Shown here: piece by piece, positions 8,940 through 18,630 of the stretch | How positions within the stretch are numbered: position 1 is the first letter of the stretch | Layout of the letters: each line of letters begins with the position of its first letter | Assembly: GCA_964437445.1 (NCBI GenBank) | Contig: CAYTGR010000022.1 | Location: forward strand, 1 to 64,000 | Direction of reading: 5' to 3' | From: CAYTGR01 sp964437445 | GTDB lineage: Bacteria; Chloroflexota; Anaerolineae; B4-G1; SLSP01 | Length of the DNA: 64,000 nt | Notes under the pieces: model-generated | The model's input: the letters and a program-made list of their open reading frames with translations, nothing else | The model's database searches: none | What the model was told of the DNA's origin: nothing | Made by a program: the position numbers and the translations under genes

Positions 8940-10427
8940 TTACAGGGCGGCAAACGTGGTGCGCAGGGCCGGGTAGAGGCTGCGGTAGAGGGGATAGGTG
9001 CGCCGGTACACTGCTACTTGCGCCGCGTCGGGCTGGACGCGGCCGGTGATCTGGATGGCGGCGGCACAGGCTGTGGGCACGTCGGGCCAGTGTCCGGCCC
9101 CGACCGCGGCCAGCAACGCCGCCCCGTAGGCCGCTCCTTCGGTGGTGTTGACGGTGACCAGCTCCGTTTCCAGCACGGAGGCCATGATCTGCCGCCAGAG
9201 GGCGCTTTTCGTCCCGCCGCCCGAAGCACGCACCTGCCGGATCTCGCCCAGTCCTGCCTCTTGAATGAGGGTGAAGCTGTCTTTCAGGCCGAAGGCCACC
9301 CCCTCCAGCAGCGCGCGCGTCAGGTGACCGCGTCCGTGGCGGATGGTCAGCCCAATCCAGGCCCCGCGCGCCAACGGGTCGGGATAGGGGGTGCGCTCGC
9401 CGGTCAGGTAGGGCAGGAATTGCAGCCCTTCGCTGCCGGCGGGCACGTTCTCGGCCTCGGCCAGCAGGTCGGCGAAGTCCAGCCCTGGGGCGAGTGTATC
9501 CCGGTACCATTGCAGGCTACCGGCAGCCGAGAGCATCACGCCCATGAAGTGCCACAGGCCGGGGACGGCATGGCAGAAGGCATGGAGCCGCCCCTGGGGT
9601 TCAATGAGGGCGGATGGGGTGGTGGCGAAGACGACGCCGCTCGTGCCGACCGTGAGCGCCACTACACCCGGCTCCACGGCCCCGACGCCGACCGCTTGCG
9701 CGGCCTGGTCGCCACCGCCGGCAGCGACCGGGGTGCCGGCCCGCAGTCCTGTCGCGGCGGCGGCTTCTTCGGTCACGTAGCCGGTGAACTCGGAGCCTTC
9801 GCAGGTGGGCGGCAGCCAGGCGGCCGGGATTCCCAACGTCTCCAGGACCTCGGCAGACCAGGTGCGCTGTTGCAGGTCAAAGAGCACCGTCCCCGCGCCG
9901 TCGGCTTTATCCATGGCGTAAGCGCCGGTCAGCCGGTACCGGACGTAATCCTTGGGCAGGAGGATGTGGCGCGCCCGCGCGTAGAGCTCCGGCTCGTTTT
10001 GCTGGACCCAGAGGATTTTGGGGGCGGTGAAGCCGGTGAGCGCCACGTTGCCGGTGATCTGGATGAAACGCTCGCGGCCCACCCGCCGGTGAATCTCGTC
10101 GCATTGCGCCTGCGTCCGCTGGTCGTTCCACAGGATGGCCGGCCGCAGGACTTCACCCGCTGCGTCTAACAGTACCAGGCCGTGCATCTGCCCGGTCAGG
10201 CCGACGGCGGCGACCTCTTCGCCGCTGATACCGCTTTCTGCCAGGACGCGGCGGATGCAGGCGGCAGCCGCCTGCCACCATTCGTGGGGGTCTTGCTCGG
10301 ACCAGAGCGGGCGCGGGGTTTGGAGGGTGTGCGGGCTGGTGGCCACGGCTACCACGTCGCCTGTCTCATTCACCAGCAGGGCTTTGCTGCCGGTGGTAGA
10401 AATATCCAGTCCCAGAAAGGTTTTCAT
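8940..10427 (-). CDS. xylB: Xylulokinase
   Basis: Phosphorylates D-xylulose to xylulose 5-phosphate, feeding the pentose phosphate pathway; cytoplasmic, FGGY family, 495 aa. Visible motifs are the N-terminal phosphate-binding FLGLDISTTGSKALL, the xylulokinase-typical GLTGQMHGLVLLD, ILWNDQR, and the C-terminal ATP-binding segments VALTVGTSGVV and ASGGGTKSALWRQI. I place the start at ATG 10427 because GGAGG on the minus strand is 7 nt upstream; the alternative ATG at 10433 is only 1 nt from it. It is the last gene of the xyl locus, 67 bp after the GH3 gene. Confidence 0.95.
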   Translation of the reverse strand: MKTFLGLDISTTGSKALLVNETGDVVAVATSPHTLQTPRPLWSEQDPHEWWQAAAACIRRVLAESGISGEEVAAVGLTGQMHGLVLLDAAGEVLRPAILWNDQRTQAQCDEIHRRVGRERFIQITGNVALTGFTAPKILWVQQNEPELYARARHILLPKDYVRYRLTGAYAMDKADGAGTVLFDLQQRTWSAEVLETLGIPAAWLPPTCEGSEFTGYVTEEAAAATGLRAGTPVAAGGGDQAAQAVGVGAVEPGVVALTVGTSGVVFATTPSALIEPQGRLHAFCHAVPGLWHFMGVMLSAAGSLQWYRDTLAPGLDFADLLAEAENVPAGSEGLQFLPYLTGERTPYPDPLARGAWIGLTIRHGRGHLTRALLEGVAFGLKDSFTLIQEAGLGEIRQVRASGGGTKSALWRQIMASVLETELVTVNTTEGAAYGAALLAAVGAGHWPDVPTACAAAIQITGRVQPDAAQVAVYRRTYPLYRSLYPALRTTFAAL

Positions 10428-10494
10428 GGTCATGCCTCCGACTCTGTGGGGTAATCCAGGCAGGGGATAGGGTGAATGCCTTTGCTGTTTGGCC

Positions 10495-12801
10495 TCAATG
10501 TGCCTCCACCGGGCAGGTAAAGACCCGCTGCGAAACCAGCATCTTTTCCGGGCCGACGATGGTGAACGAACCACGTAAGCGGATATCCGCCGAGGAGCTG
10601 CCGAGCAGGATGTTGATGCGTCCCGGCTCCAACACGAGTTGGAAATCCTGGTTGTAGAAGGCCAGCTGGTTGACCGGCAGGTGGAAGGTGACGGTCTTGC
10701 GCTCGCCCGGCTCCAAAGTCAGGCGCAGGTAGCCCTTCAATTCCTTCACCGGGCGCGGCAGGCTGGCAAATTCGTCGTGCACGTAGAGCTGTACGACCTC
10801 GTCACCGCACCGGGGGCCGCTGTTACAGACTTCCAGGCTGATGGTGACTGTCTCGTCCTGCGTGGCCTCTGCCGGCGCGATGGTCAGCCGGTCATAAGTG
10901 AAGGTGGTGTAGCTCAGACCGTGGCCGAAGGGGTAGAGCGGCTGTACCGTTTCATCCACGTAATCCCTGTACCAGTTGGAGTACAGGGCTGAGGGTTTGT
11001 GGTTGTAGTAGATGGGGAGCTGGCCGGCCGAACGCGGGAAGGTGACGGGCAGTTTGCCGCCGGGGTTGAACTCGCCCAGGAGCGCTTCAGCGATTGCCAG
11101 GCCACCCATTTCGCCGGGCAGCCAGGCTTCCAGGATGGCGTCGGCGCGGGCCTCCAGTTCGGGGATGGCGTAGGGACGCCCGTTGATGAGGACCACGGCG
11201 ACGGGCTTGCCGGTATCCAGAATGGCCTGTACCAGTTCGTTCTGGACACCGGGCAGGCGCAGGGAGGCGCTGTCACGTGTCTCGCCGGTCGTGCAGTAGG
11301 GCAGTAACCCGGAGCGATCTCCCAACACCAGCACTACCGCATCAGCCTGTTGGGCCAGTTGCACCGCTTCAGCAAAACCGCTGCGCTCTGGTTCCAGATT
11401 GCCACAGCCGGGCGCGAAAAGTAGCCGGGTGGTGGGGTCAAGCAAGGTGCGCAGTCCTTCCAGGACGCTGAGGAAGGGTGGGTTGGTGAGCTCATTCACG
11501 GGCACGGTCGGCGAGCCTTCATACTGCACCGCGGCCAGTTCGCGTTGTGAGGCGTAGGAGTAGTCGCCCAGCAGGCTCCGCCCGCTGTGGGCGTTGGGGC
11601 CAATGACCGCCAGGGTGCGCAGCGAACGGCTTAGCGGCAATAGCCCGTTGTTTTTGAGCAGCACCAGGCTTTGCCGGGCCAGCCGGTGCGCCAGGGCACG
11701 GGCCTCGTCTACGGCAAAGAGCTCGGGCACGCGCCCTTCGTCCACGTAGGGGTGATCAAAGAGGCCCAGTTCAAATTTCTTCTGAAGGTGGCGGCGCACG
11801 GCCTGATTGATGGTTTCCAGGTCCAGTTCACCGGCTTCCAGGGCCTGGCGGAGGGATTCGCCATAACATTCCGTGGTAGGGAGCTCTACATCAATACCGG
11901 CTTGCAGGGCCAACACTGCGGCACGTTGCAGGTCTGGCGCGACCTGGTGGTAGGTGTGGATCATGGAGATAGCGTTGTAGTCCGAGACGATCAGCCCTGT
12001 GAAGCCCAGTTTTTCGCGCAGCAGTCCGGTCAGGATACGGCGGGAGGCCGCCACGACTTCGCCATCCAGTTCAGGGTAGGAGTTCATCATGGAGGCCAGG
12101 CCGGCCTCGTTGATGGCTGCTTGGAAGGGGGCCAGGAAGAGATCGTACAGCTCGTGCCAGCCCAGATGCGCCGGAGCGCAGTTGAGTCCCCCCTGGGAGG
12201 CGCTGTGGCCGATGAAGTGCTTGCCGGTAGCCATGACGCCTTCCGCCAGAGAGGGGCCTTGCAGGCCGCGTATGTAGGCTGTCCCAAAGTGGGCGACCAG
12301 GGTAGGATCCTCGCCGTAAGTTTCCTCGGTGCGCCCCCAGCGTGGGTCGCGGGCCAGGTCGAGCACGGGGGCCAGGCTTTGACGCGCTCCCTCGGCGAGC
12401 AGTTGGTGGCGGATGGTGGTCGCCATGGCCTCGGCCAGGGCCGGCTGGAAGGTGCTGGCTACGCCGATGGGTTGGGGGTGCATCGTTCCGTCGCGCACCA
12501 TAGCGCCGCAGCAGGATTCCTCATGCATGATCGCCGGGATGCCTAAGCGCGTTTGCTCCACGAGGAAGCGTTGGAGAGCGTTGGTGAGGCGGGCGACCTC
12601 GGCGGGGGGGAGGGTGGATTTGCCACCGGGACGGGTGATCTGGCCGATCCCGTGTGAAAGGCGCTGCTGCATTTTGACAGGATCCAGTGCCGCGCCGGTC
12701 TGCAACTCAGGGACCCAGCAGGAGCCCAGTTGCGCCAGTTTCTCGTCCAGCGTCATCTGGGCCAGCAAATCATCAAGGCGTTGTTCGATGGAGAGAGTCA
12801 T
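10495..12801 (-). CDS. Glycoside hydrolase family 3, probable beta-xylosidase/beta-glucosidase
   Basis: A 768-aa cytoplasmic enzyme without signal peptide. The order is an N-terminal TIM-barrel with GKHFIGHSASQGG and the nucleophile Asp in GLIVSDYNA, an alpha/beta sandwich (LLPLSRSLRTLAVIGPNA and onward), and a C-terminal fibronectin-III-like domain (EVVQLYVHDEFASLPRPVKE). This is the full architecture of GH3 beta-xylosidases and beta-glucosidases. In the xyl locus it most likely releases xylose from imported xylo-oligosaccharides. The start is ATG 12801; an upstream in-frame codon at 12837 would overlap xylA and has no support. It lies 10 bp after the xylA stop, so the two are probably translationally linked. 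Confidence 0.92.
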   Translation of the reverse strand: MTLSIEQRLDDLLAQMTLDEKLAQLGSCWVPELQTGAALDPVKMQQRLSHGIGQITRPGGKSTLPPAEVARLTNALQRFLVEQTRLGIPAIMHEESCCGAMVRDGTMHPQPIGVASTFQPALAEAMATTIRHQLLAEGARQSLAPVLDLARDPRWGRTEETYGEDPTLVAHFGTAYIRGLQGPSLAEGVMATGKHFIGHSASQGGLNCAPAHLGWHELYDLFLAPFQAAINEAGLASMMNSYPELDGEVVAASRRILTGLLREKLGFTGLIVSDYNAISMIHTYHQVAPDLQRAAVLALQAGIDVELPTTECYGESLRQALEAGELDLETINQAVRRHLQKKFELGLFDHPYVDEGRVPELFAVDEARALAHRLARQSLVLLKNNGLLPLSRSLRTLAVIGPNAHSGRSLLGDYSYASQRELAAVQYEGSPTVPVNELTNPPFLSVLEGLRTLLDPTTRLLFAPGCGNLEPERSGFAEAVQLAQQADAVVLVLGDRSGLLPYCTTGETRDSASLRLPGVQNELVQAILDTGKPVAVVLINGRPYAIPELEARADAILEAWLPGEMGGLAIAEALLGEFNPGGKLPVTFPRSAGQLPIYYNHKPSALYSNWYRDYVDETVQPLYPFGHGLSYTTFTYDRLTIAPAEATQDETVTISLEVCNSGPRCGDEVVQLYVHDEFASLPRPVKELKGYLRLTLEPGERKTVTFHLPVNQLAFYNQDFQLVLEPGRINILLGSSSADIRLRGSFTIVGPEKMLVSQRVFTCPVEAH

Positions 12802-12811
12802 AGCGCGGCAC

Positions 12812-13978
12812 CTAACGGACACCGAGCAGGAGATCAATGGTTAGTTGATCCAGACGCTCGTATTGGAACCCGCGTTGGGCGATGGCAACCCGGTCGAAGG
12901 CTTGGGCTTTGAGCGCCGTGGCTTTCGCGGGGGTGTAAGCGCCGAAGAACGGGGCTAATGTGCCGTCATCGGCGTTGATCTCGGCCAGCAGGGCCTGGAT
13001 CTCCGGATCGGCGTTGAAGCGGGCGGCCTTTTCCTTCAGGATGAGGTAGGTCCGCATACAGCCGCGCGCGAAGTCCTTGACGCCTTCCAGGTCCTCGGTG
13101 CGGTAGGCATGGGCGTCAAAGTGGCGCGCACCGTCATAGCCGACATCCTCCAGGAATTTGACGAGGTAGAAGGCGGCTTTGAGGTCGCGTGAGCCGAAGC
13201 GCAAGTCCTGATCGTAGCGGCCCGGATACTGGTCATTCAGGTCAATGTGGAAGAGCTTGCCGGCTTCCCAGGCCTGCGCCACGCCGTGCATGAAGTTCAG
13301 GCCGGCCATGTGTTCGTGCGCCACCTCCGGGTTGACGCCCACCATGTCGGGATGGTCCAGGGTGGCGATGAAGGCCAACATGTGACCGGTGGTGGGGCTG
13401 TAAATGTCGGCGCGCGGTTCGTTGGGTTTGGCCTCCAGCGCGAAGCGCAGATCGTACCCCTGGTCCAGGACGTATTCGCAGAGGAAGTTCAACGCCTCAC
13501 GGGTGCGCTGGATGGCGACCACGGCGCTCTTGCTGGAGTCCGTTTCGGTCCCTTCCCGTCCGCCCCAGAAGACGTAGACCCGCGCGCCGAACTCCGCTCC
13601 CAGGTCAATGGCGCGCATCGTCTTCTGGAGGGCGTAGGCGCGCACGCGGGGATCATTGCTGGTGAAGGCGCCATCTTTGAAGATGGGGTCATAGAACAGG
13701 TTGGTGGTCGCCATCGGTACGACCAGACCGGTGTCCTCCAGTGCCCGGCGGAACTCTTTTTTGATGGCAGCGGCTTCCGCTGGGGTGGCATCAAGGGGGA
13801 TCAGGTCGTTATCGTGGAAGTTAACGCCGTAAGCGCCCACTTCGCCGAGCAGGTAGACCAGCTCGGCTGGGGTGTGAGACCCACGGGTGGGGGCGCCAAA
13901 CGGGTCAGAGCCGCGCGAACCGACCGTCCAGAGGCCAAAAGTAAATTTATGTTCGGGTTTAGGGGTGTAATCAGACAT
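12812..13978 (-). CDS. xylA: Xylose isomerase
   Basis: Converts D-xylose to D-xylulose with two divalent metals; 388 aa, the length of the shorter actinobacterial-type (class I) enzymes. Active-site segments are FGLWTVG, GVNFHDNDLIP (catalytic His), the VFWGGREG strand, ALEAKPNEPR (metal Glu), GVNPEVAHEHMAGLNF, HIDLNDQYPGRYDQDLRFG and GARHFDAHAYRTED (metal Asp). The start has AAGGAG 6-8 nt upstream. It sits between the GH10 gene (30 bp) and the GH3 gene (10 bp), consistent with one transcript from the lacI promoter. Confidence 0.97.
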   Translation of the reverse strand: MSDYTPKPEHKFTFGLWTVGSRGSDPFGAPTRGSHTPAELVYLLGEVGAYGVNFHDNDLIPLDATPAEAAAIKKEFRRALEDTGLVVPMATTNLFYDPIFKDGAFTSNDPRVRAYALQKTMRAIDLGAEFGARVYVFWGGREGTETDSSKSAVVAIQRTREALNFLCEYVLDQGYDLRFALEAKPNEPRADIYSPTTGHMLAFIATLDHPDMVGVNPEVAHEHMAGLNFMHGVAQAWEAGKLFHIDLNDQYPGRYDQDLRFGSRDLKAAFYLVKFLEDVGYDGARHFDAHAYRTEDLEGVKDFARGCMRTYLILKEKAARFNADPEIQALLAEINADDGTLAPFFGAYTPAKATALKAQAFDRVAIAQRGFQYERLDQLTIDLLLGVR

Positions 13979-14008
13979 GGGTAACTCCTTATATAATGTT
14001 GAATCTGT

Positions 14009-15250
14009 TTAAAGCTGGATAAAAATGGAAACCGGCCCTTTTTGTTGTAAGGAAAAGGGAATCCTTTGTGAACCGATGGTCAGGGTGTAATCGCCCAGGA
14101 AGCCGGTGAACGTGAACTGGCCGTTGGCATCGGTAGTCATGGACGTGGGGGCCAGCCACCATTCTCCTTTGATCAACTTGAGCAAAGCGTCGTAGGCGGG
14201 TTTGGGCGATTGGTCGCGGCGCAACAGGCCGGCAGGGGCGTTCAGCCAACCGCCATCGGTGAGGTCCCACCAGGTGATGGCCTGGACGGCGGGGTGGGCG
14301 AACAGCGTTTTGTAATGCAGGACCACTTCTTGGGCCTGGCGTTCCTCTCCCTCCGGAGTGCTGGGCCAGTCTGCCACCTGGTAGTCATTCAAATCCACGA
14401 TCTCAGGCGGCATGAGGGGCCCGGAGACGAGGGTGGTCTCCGTGAAGGCGAGGGGGAGGTGGAAGCGTTCAAAGTGCTCCAGGATGCGCTGTGTGCGTTC
14501 CACGCCCCAATAGCCCTGGTGCATGTGCGATTGGATACCGATCATATCTATGGCGACGCCGGCCGCCAGGCAGCCTTCAACCAGAATATCAAAGGCGGGC
14601 GAGACATCAAAATCGTTCAGCAGCAGCGTGGCGCGCGGGTTGGCGGCGCGCGCGGCCTCAAACATGGCGCGGATCAGCTCCAGACGTCCCAGCTGCTTGC
14701 ACAAGCGGGTGATGCCGTTGTCGTAGCGATCAAAGATGGGCATGATGACCGCTTCGTTGACCACATCCCACTGGTCAATCAGGCCGGCGAAAGCCGAGAC
14801 TTCGCGGTCAATCCGGTCCAGCTGGGCCTGGAGGATTTGCTCGGGGCTCAACTCCAGCAACCAGTCGGCGGTCAACGTGTGCCAGCAGAGCGGGTGCCCT
14901 TTGAGCGTGCAGCCGTGTTCGTGATACCAGCGCGCCAGGTTGAGCAGGCGCTCCGTCTGGGGGTGGCCGCGTTCCGGTTCAAAGCGTGCCCAGTAAAAGG
15001 GCAGGGTGGCCTGATTGAAGAGGCGCAGGAAGGCCGTGTTGCGCCGTTCGGCCAGCTCTTGCTGTTCCCCGCTCAGCTCCCCGTTCACCCAGGCGAGGGT
15101 GCAGTCGCCCCAATTGGTGCCGAACAGGAATTGGTGCCGCTGTTGGGCTACGAGAACGTCTTGCAGCACAACGGGCGCCCCGGCATGGACCAGGGTGATC
15201 GTGGCTGTGGCGGTCCTGTGTTCCCGGATGGCGAGATCTAGGGTGTCCAC
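14009..15250 (-). CDS. Glycoside hydrolase family 10 endo-1,4-beta-xylanase, intracellular
   Basis: A 413-aa enzyme with a TIM barrel carrying the acid/base Glu in WDVVNEAV and the nucleophile Glu in LAFTETTL, plus GHPLCWH and MIGIQSHMHQGYWG, all conserved in GH10. There is no signal peptide or lipobox (N-terminus DTLDLAIREHRT), so it should act on xylo-oligosaccharides already inside the cell. The last ~50 residues form a small beta domain (TDANGQFTFTGFLGDYTLTI) seen in some intracellular GH10 proteins. The start is GTG 15250 with GGAG 6 nt upstream; an ATG at 15254 is in another frame. Confidence 0.93.
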   Translation of the reverse strand: MDTLDLAIREHRTATATITLVHAGAPVVLQDVLVAQQRHQFLFGTNWGDCTLAWVNGELSGEQQELAERRNTAFLRLFNQATLPFYWARFEPERGHPQTERLLNLARWYHEHGCTLKGHPLCWHTLTADWLLELSPEQILQAQLDRIDREVSAFAGLIDQWDVVNEAVIMPIFDRYDNGITRLCKQLGRLELIRAMFEAARAANPRATLLLNDFDVSPAFDILVEGCLAAGVAIDMIGIQSHMHQGYWGVERTQRILEHFERFHLPLAFTETTLVSGPLMPPEIVDLNDYQVADWPSTPEGEERQAQEVVLHYKTLFAHPAVQAITWWDLTDGGWLNAPAGLLRRDQSPKPAYDALLKLIKGEWWLAPTSMTTDANGQFTFTGFLGDYTLTIGSQRIPFSLQQKGPVSIFIQL

Positions 15251-15453
15251 GCATAGCTCCAGTTTAAGGGTTGACCATGACCTGGTGTGCCTGCCCCAGC
15301 ATGGACAACGTTGGGTCTCGGCCTGACGCTGCCTTGTGGTGTTCGTGGGAGGGTCTCACGGATCGGGTCACGGCGTGATTGTCGTTGGTTGTACGATTTT
15401 GGCAAATGAAAGAACGTAAAGAACGAGATGGTGGGCCGGCCGCGCCGGCGCCC

Positions 15454-16719
15454 TCAGGGCAGGTAGATGCGGAAATTCCCACTGACCTGGAGCAGGGCGA
15501 GCAGGGTGAGCAAGCCGTCGTAGTAGCGGTATTTGCCGGTGGGAAGGTCAAGATCCCAGAGCGCCTGGACGAAAGGCCGGCCCACAGATGGATCGGCGGC
15601 GAGCGCCGCTACCGCGTTCGTGGCTATCAATCCCGCCGAGCGGTGGGAGACTTGCGGCTCACCGGCGAGGGAATACTCGGCCTTGTAGCTGTCTATCCCC
15701 TGCGCCGTAAAGAAACCGAGCAGCCGGTTGGCTTCCTCCCGGTGCCATTCATCCGGCCGGAACCAGAGATAATCCACGCCGAGGTTGGCCCCCACGCGGA
15801 ACGCATCATAGCGGAACTCTCCGTTGTAAGCATCGTGGTAGGGGGTGCCGTCAAAATAGGAATAATTGGGGGCCAGGCCGGTCTGGGGGTGCACGGCGGT
15901 TTTCAGGTAGGCGCGGCTGGCGGTCGCGGCTTCGGCCCAGAAGTCGTTATCTTTATCTGCCCACCGCGCCCAGAGCTCGTAGTAATGCGGCATGTGATAG
16001 GAGGGGTCGGTGAAAGAGGAGTTCTTCCCCAACATCGGCACGAAGACGACCAGTTTGGTCTGCGGGTCAAAGAGATTGGTGGCGAGGTCGCCGCTCAGCT
16101 GGTCGGCGTGCAACGCCACATCCAGAATGGATTGGGCTTCCTGTCGGTAATTGTAGAGCCCCTCGCCGCTGCCCCAACGGGCGTCGGCGAAGATCAGCGC
16201 CGTGATGAACCAGATCTCGCCATCGGAGGCCGGGTTGACGTGCAGCGGGGTGCCGTCGGGCTTGCAGTGCCAGGCGAAATAGCCCTTGTACCCCCCGTCG
16301 GTCTGGTACATGTAAGTCCTGGCCCACTTCCAGAGGCGGTCAAATTCCTCCTTTTTGTCCAGCTGCACGGCGATCATCATGCCGTAGGACATGCCCTCGC
16401 TGCGCACATCATTGTTGCCCGTATCAAGGATGTAGGCCATATTGTCGCCGACGGGGTAGTAGACACGCTCTTGCTGATCGTCGCCATAGAAGAGTTGTTG
16501 AAACGCAGACTCAATTTTGGCCTGGATCTCGGCCTCAGGTTTACCCAGGTATTCGGCAAACAGGTTCCGGTATTCGCCGCTTTGGATGGCCGGCAGGGAG
16601 GTGGCCTGGGTAGCAGCGGGGGTAGGGGCCGGCTGGCTGTGAGGCGTTGGCGTCCCACAGGAGGCCAGCAGAGTACAGAGCATCAGGGTGAGCATAGCAA
16701 AACGCCGTGAGATAGACAT
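15454..16719 (-). CDS. Glycoside hydrolase family 8 lipoprotein (xylanase or exo-oligoxylanase)
   Basis: A 421-aa protein with a lipoprotein signal (hydrophobic core then LLASC, Cys ~21) and a Pro/Thr-rich linker, so it is anchored outside the membrane. The (alpha/alpha)6 barrel shows the GH8 motif DVRSEGMSYGMMIAV with the catalytic Glu, and ASDGEIWFITAL with the second acidic residue. Sequence style (FYGDDQQERVYYPVGDNMAYI) resembles the reducing-end xylose-releasing exo-oligoxylanase branch. Those enzymes are usually cytoplasmic, so the surface location is unusual. Substrate class (xylan or xylo-oligosaccharide) is inferred from the locus. Confidence 0.9.
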   Translation of the reverse strand: MSISRRFAMLTLMLCTLLASCGTPTPHSQPAPTPAATQATSLPAIQSGEYRNLFAEYLGKPEAEIQAKIESAFQQLFYGDDQQERVYYPVGDNMAYILDTGNNDVRSEGMSYGMMIAVQLDKKEEFDRLWKWARTYMYQTDGGYKGYFAWHCKPDGTPLHVNPASDGEIWFITALIFADARWGSGEGLYNYRQEAQSILDVALHADQLSGDLATNLFDPQTKLVVFVPMLGKNSSFTDPSYHMPHYYELWARWADKDNDFWAEAATASRAYLKTAVHPQTGLAPNYSYFDGTPYHDAYNGEFRYDAFRVGANLGVDYLWFRPDEWHREEANRLLGFFTAQGIDSYKAEYSLAGEPQVSHRSAGLIATNAVAALAADPSVGRPFVQALWDLDLPTGKYRYYDGLLTLLALLQVSGNFRIYLP

Positions 16720-16737
16720 CGTTCCGATTCTCTTGGA

Positions 16738-17601
16738 TTAGCCTTTGAGCGCGCCGGCGGTGAGGCCGGAGACGATTTGCCGTTCCGCAAAGAGATAAAA
16801 GATCAGCGTCGGGACGGCGGAGAGGGTGACAAAGGCCGCGACTAGAGCCAGGTCCTGGCCGTACTGGCCCTGGAACTGCATCGTGCCCAACGGCAACGTC
16901 CAGAGCTTGTCCACGTCAATCAGCACCAGCGGGGTGAGCAGGTCGTTCCAGCTGGCGATCATGGTCAGCGCGCCGACGGCGGAGAGGGCCGGGCGAGCCA
17001 GCGGCAGCAGGATGCGCCAGAAGAAACCAAAGGCCGTGCAGCCATCAATGTACGACGCATCTTGCAGCTCCGCCGGAATGGCCTGAAAGAATCCGTGCAA
17101 AATCATGATATTCCCCGACAGCTGAAACGCCGTCTGCACCAGGATGACTGCCAGGTGCGTATTGGTCAGCTGCATTTGGCGGATCACCAAAAACACCGGC
17201 ATGATCGCCACGGTGATGGGGAACATCAAGCCCAGGGTGAGAAAGTTGAAAGCCAGGTCCTTGCCTCTGAAATTCAGGCGCGCAAACACAAAGGCTGCCA
17301 TGCTGCAGATCACCAAAACGCCCAAAGTGGTCCCCAGCATCACCACGATACTGTTCCGCAGCATGGTCCAGAAGGTGGGCTGCGACAAAATTTTGCCGAA
17401 ATTTTCCCAGTGGGGAGGATTGGGGATGGTATACGGGAGTGAGTACATCTCCCCGCGCGTCTTGAGCGCGCCAAAGACCAGAATCACGATGGGCACGATC
17501 ACAATCAAGGTGAAGATGGAAAGCACCAGATATTGGAGCGCGCGCGGGAGGGCTTTTCTCATCGTGGCCCGGCGATGGTATGAAGGTGAAATAGGGGTCA
17601 T
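16738..17601 (-). CDS. Sugar ABC transporter permease, MalG type
   Basis: Inner-membrane permease of a carbohydrate-uptake-1 ABC importer, 287 aa with six predicted helices. The coupling (EAA) loop is IPAELQDASYIDGCTAFGFF followed by LPLARPAL, as in MalG. It ends in the typical LFAERQIVSGLTAGALKG. Start ATG 17601 has GGAGG 8 nt upstream; the later ATG at 17562 lacks one. It is 12 bp after the partner permease. No ATPase gene is present anywhere in the locus, so a shared MsmK-type ATPase encoded elsewhere is expected. Confidence 0.94.
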   Translation of the reverse strand: MTPISPSYHRRATMRKALPRALQYLVLSIFTLIVIVPIVILVFGALKTRGEMYSLPYTIPNPPHWENFGKILSQPTFWTMLRNSIVVMLGTTLGVLVICSMAAFVFARLNFRGKDLAFNFLTLGLMFPITVAIMPVFLVIRQMQLTNTHLAVILVQTAFQLSGNIMILHGFFQAIPAELQDASYIDGCTAFGFFWRILLPLARPALSAVGALTMIASWNDLLTPLVLIDVDKLWTLPLGTMQFQGQYGQDLALVAAFVTLSAVPTLIFYLFAERQIVSGLTAGALKG

Positions 17602-17613
17602 CGTCCTTGCCTC

Positions 17614-18555
17614 CTAATAGCTGCCCAGATAATCCGGTTGCCGCACCAGCCTGAGGTACACAATGGAGAAAATCAGGCAGATGACGAGCATGACCAGGGC
17701 GACGGCGGAGCCATAACCCAGCCAGAGGCGCACAAAACCGTAACGATACATGTACGTCGCCATGACCTCGCTGGCGTTGACCGGTCCGCCTCTGGTCATA
17801 ATCCATACCAGGTTGAACTGGGTCAAGGCGCCGACCACCGACAAATAGACGGAGGTGCGGATGGTGCTGGCGAGCAGGGGGATGGTGACATGGGTGATGA
17901 CCTGCCAGCCATTGGCCCCATCTATGCGAGCGGCTTCCTCCAGCTCCTTGGGGATACCTTGCAGCCCTGCCATAAAGAGCAACATGTGCAGGCCAAAATA
18001 TTTCCAGGTGAGCACCGCAAAGATGCAGGCTAACACCTGGTGAATATTACCCAGAAAGGTTTGCGGCTGGATACCCACCAGTACCAGCAGGGCATTGATG
18101 AACCCGCGCTCGGGGGCAGCATTGAAAAGACCCAACCAGATGATTCCGGTGATCACTTCGGAGAGCACGTATGGCATGAAGAAGACCGTGCGGAAGAAAA
18201 CCCGCCCGGGCAAATCGCGCCCCACCATGATCGCCAGAGCCAGGGAGAGCGGCAACTGTAACGTCAGAGAGAGCACGACGATCAACAGCCCGTTTTTCAT
18301 GGCGGTCATGAAAATTTTGTCGGTCAGGATGCGTTTAAAATTGTCCAATCCCACGTATTTAACGGCGGGACCCAGCCCATTCCAATTGAACTGGCTGAAG
18401 TAAACAGAACGCAGAATAGGATATACCACGAAGAGGGTGAAGAGCACAAAAGCCGGCAATAAGAACAACACAATGGTGAAACTATCTGTAGCCCGATGCG
18501 GCGCTTGCCCATTACCGCCTGACTTCATAGTTCGCCTGGTAGCCGTAATTTCCAT
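17614..18555 (-). CDS. Sugar ABC transporter permease, MalF type
   Basis: Partner permease of the same importer, 313 aa with six membrane helices after a ~25-residue cytoplasmic N-terminus. The coupling loop is IPKELEEAARIDGANGWQ followed by VTIPLLAST. Start ATG 18555 has AGGAG 6 nt upstream. It lies between the binding-protein gene (75 bp) and the MalG-type permease. By context it moves xylo-oligosaccharides or xylose; the substrate is inference. Confidence 0.94.
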   Translation of the reverse strand: MEITATRRTMKSGGNGQAPHRATDSFTIVLFLLPAFVLFTLFVVYPILRSVYFSQFNWNGLGPAVKYVGLDNFKRILTDKIFMTAMKNGLLIVVLSLTLQLPLSLALAIMVGRDLPGRVFFRTVFFMPYVLSEVITGIIWLGLFNAAPERGFINALLVLVGIQPQTFLGNIHQVLACIFAVLTWKYFGLHMLLFMAGLQGIPKELEEAARIDGANGWQVITHVTIPLLASTIRTSVYLSVVGALTQFNLVWIMTRGGPVNASEVMATYMYRYGFVRLWLGYGSAVALVMLVICLIFSIVYLRLVRQPDYLGSY

Positions 18556-18630
18556 GGTTTCTCCTGACGTAGATTGGAAGACGGGGATTGGGCTCGCGAC
18601 AGCCCAACCCCCGTTATTCCGCGCGCGAGA

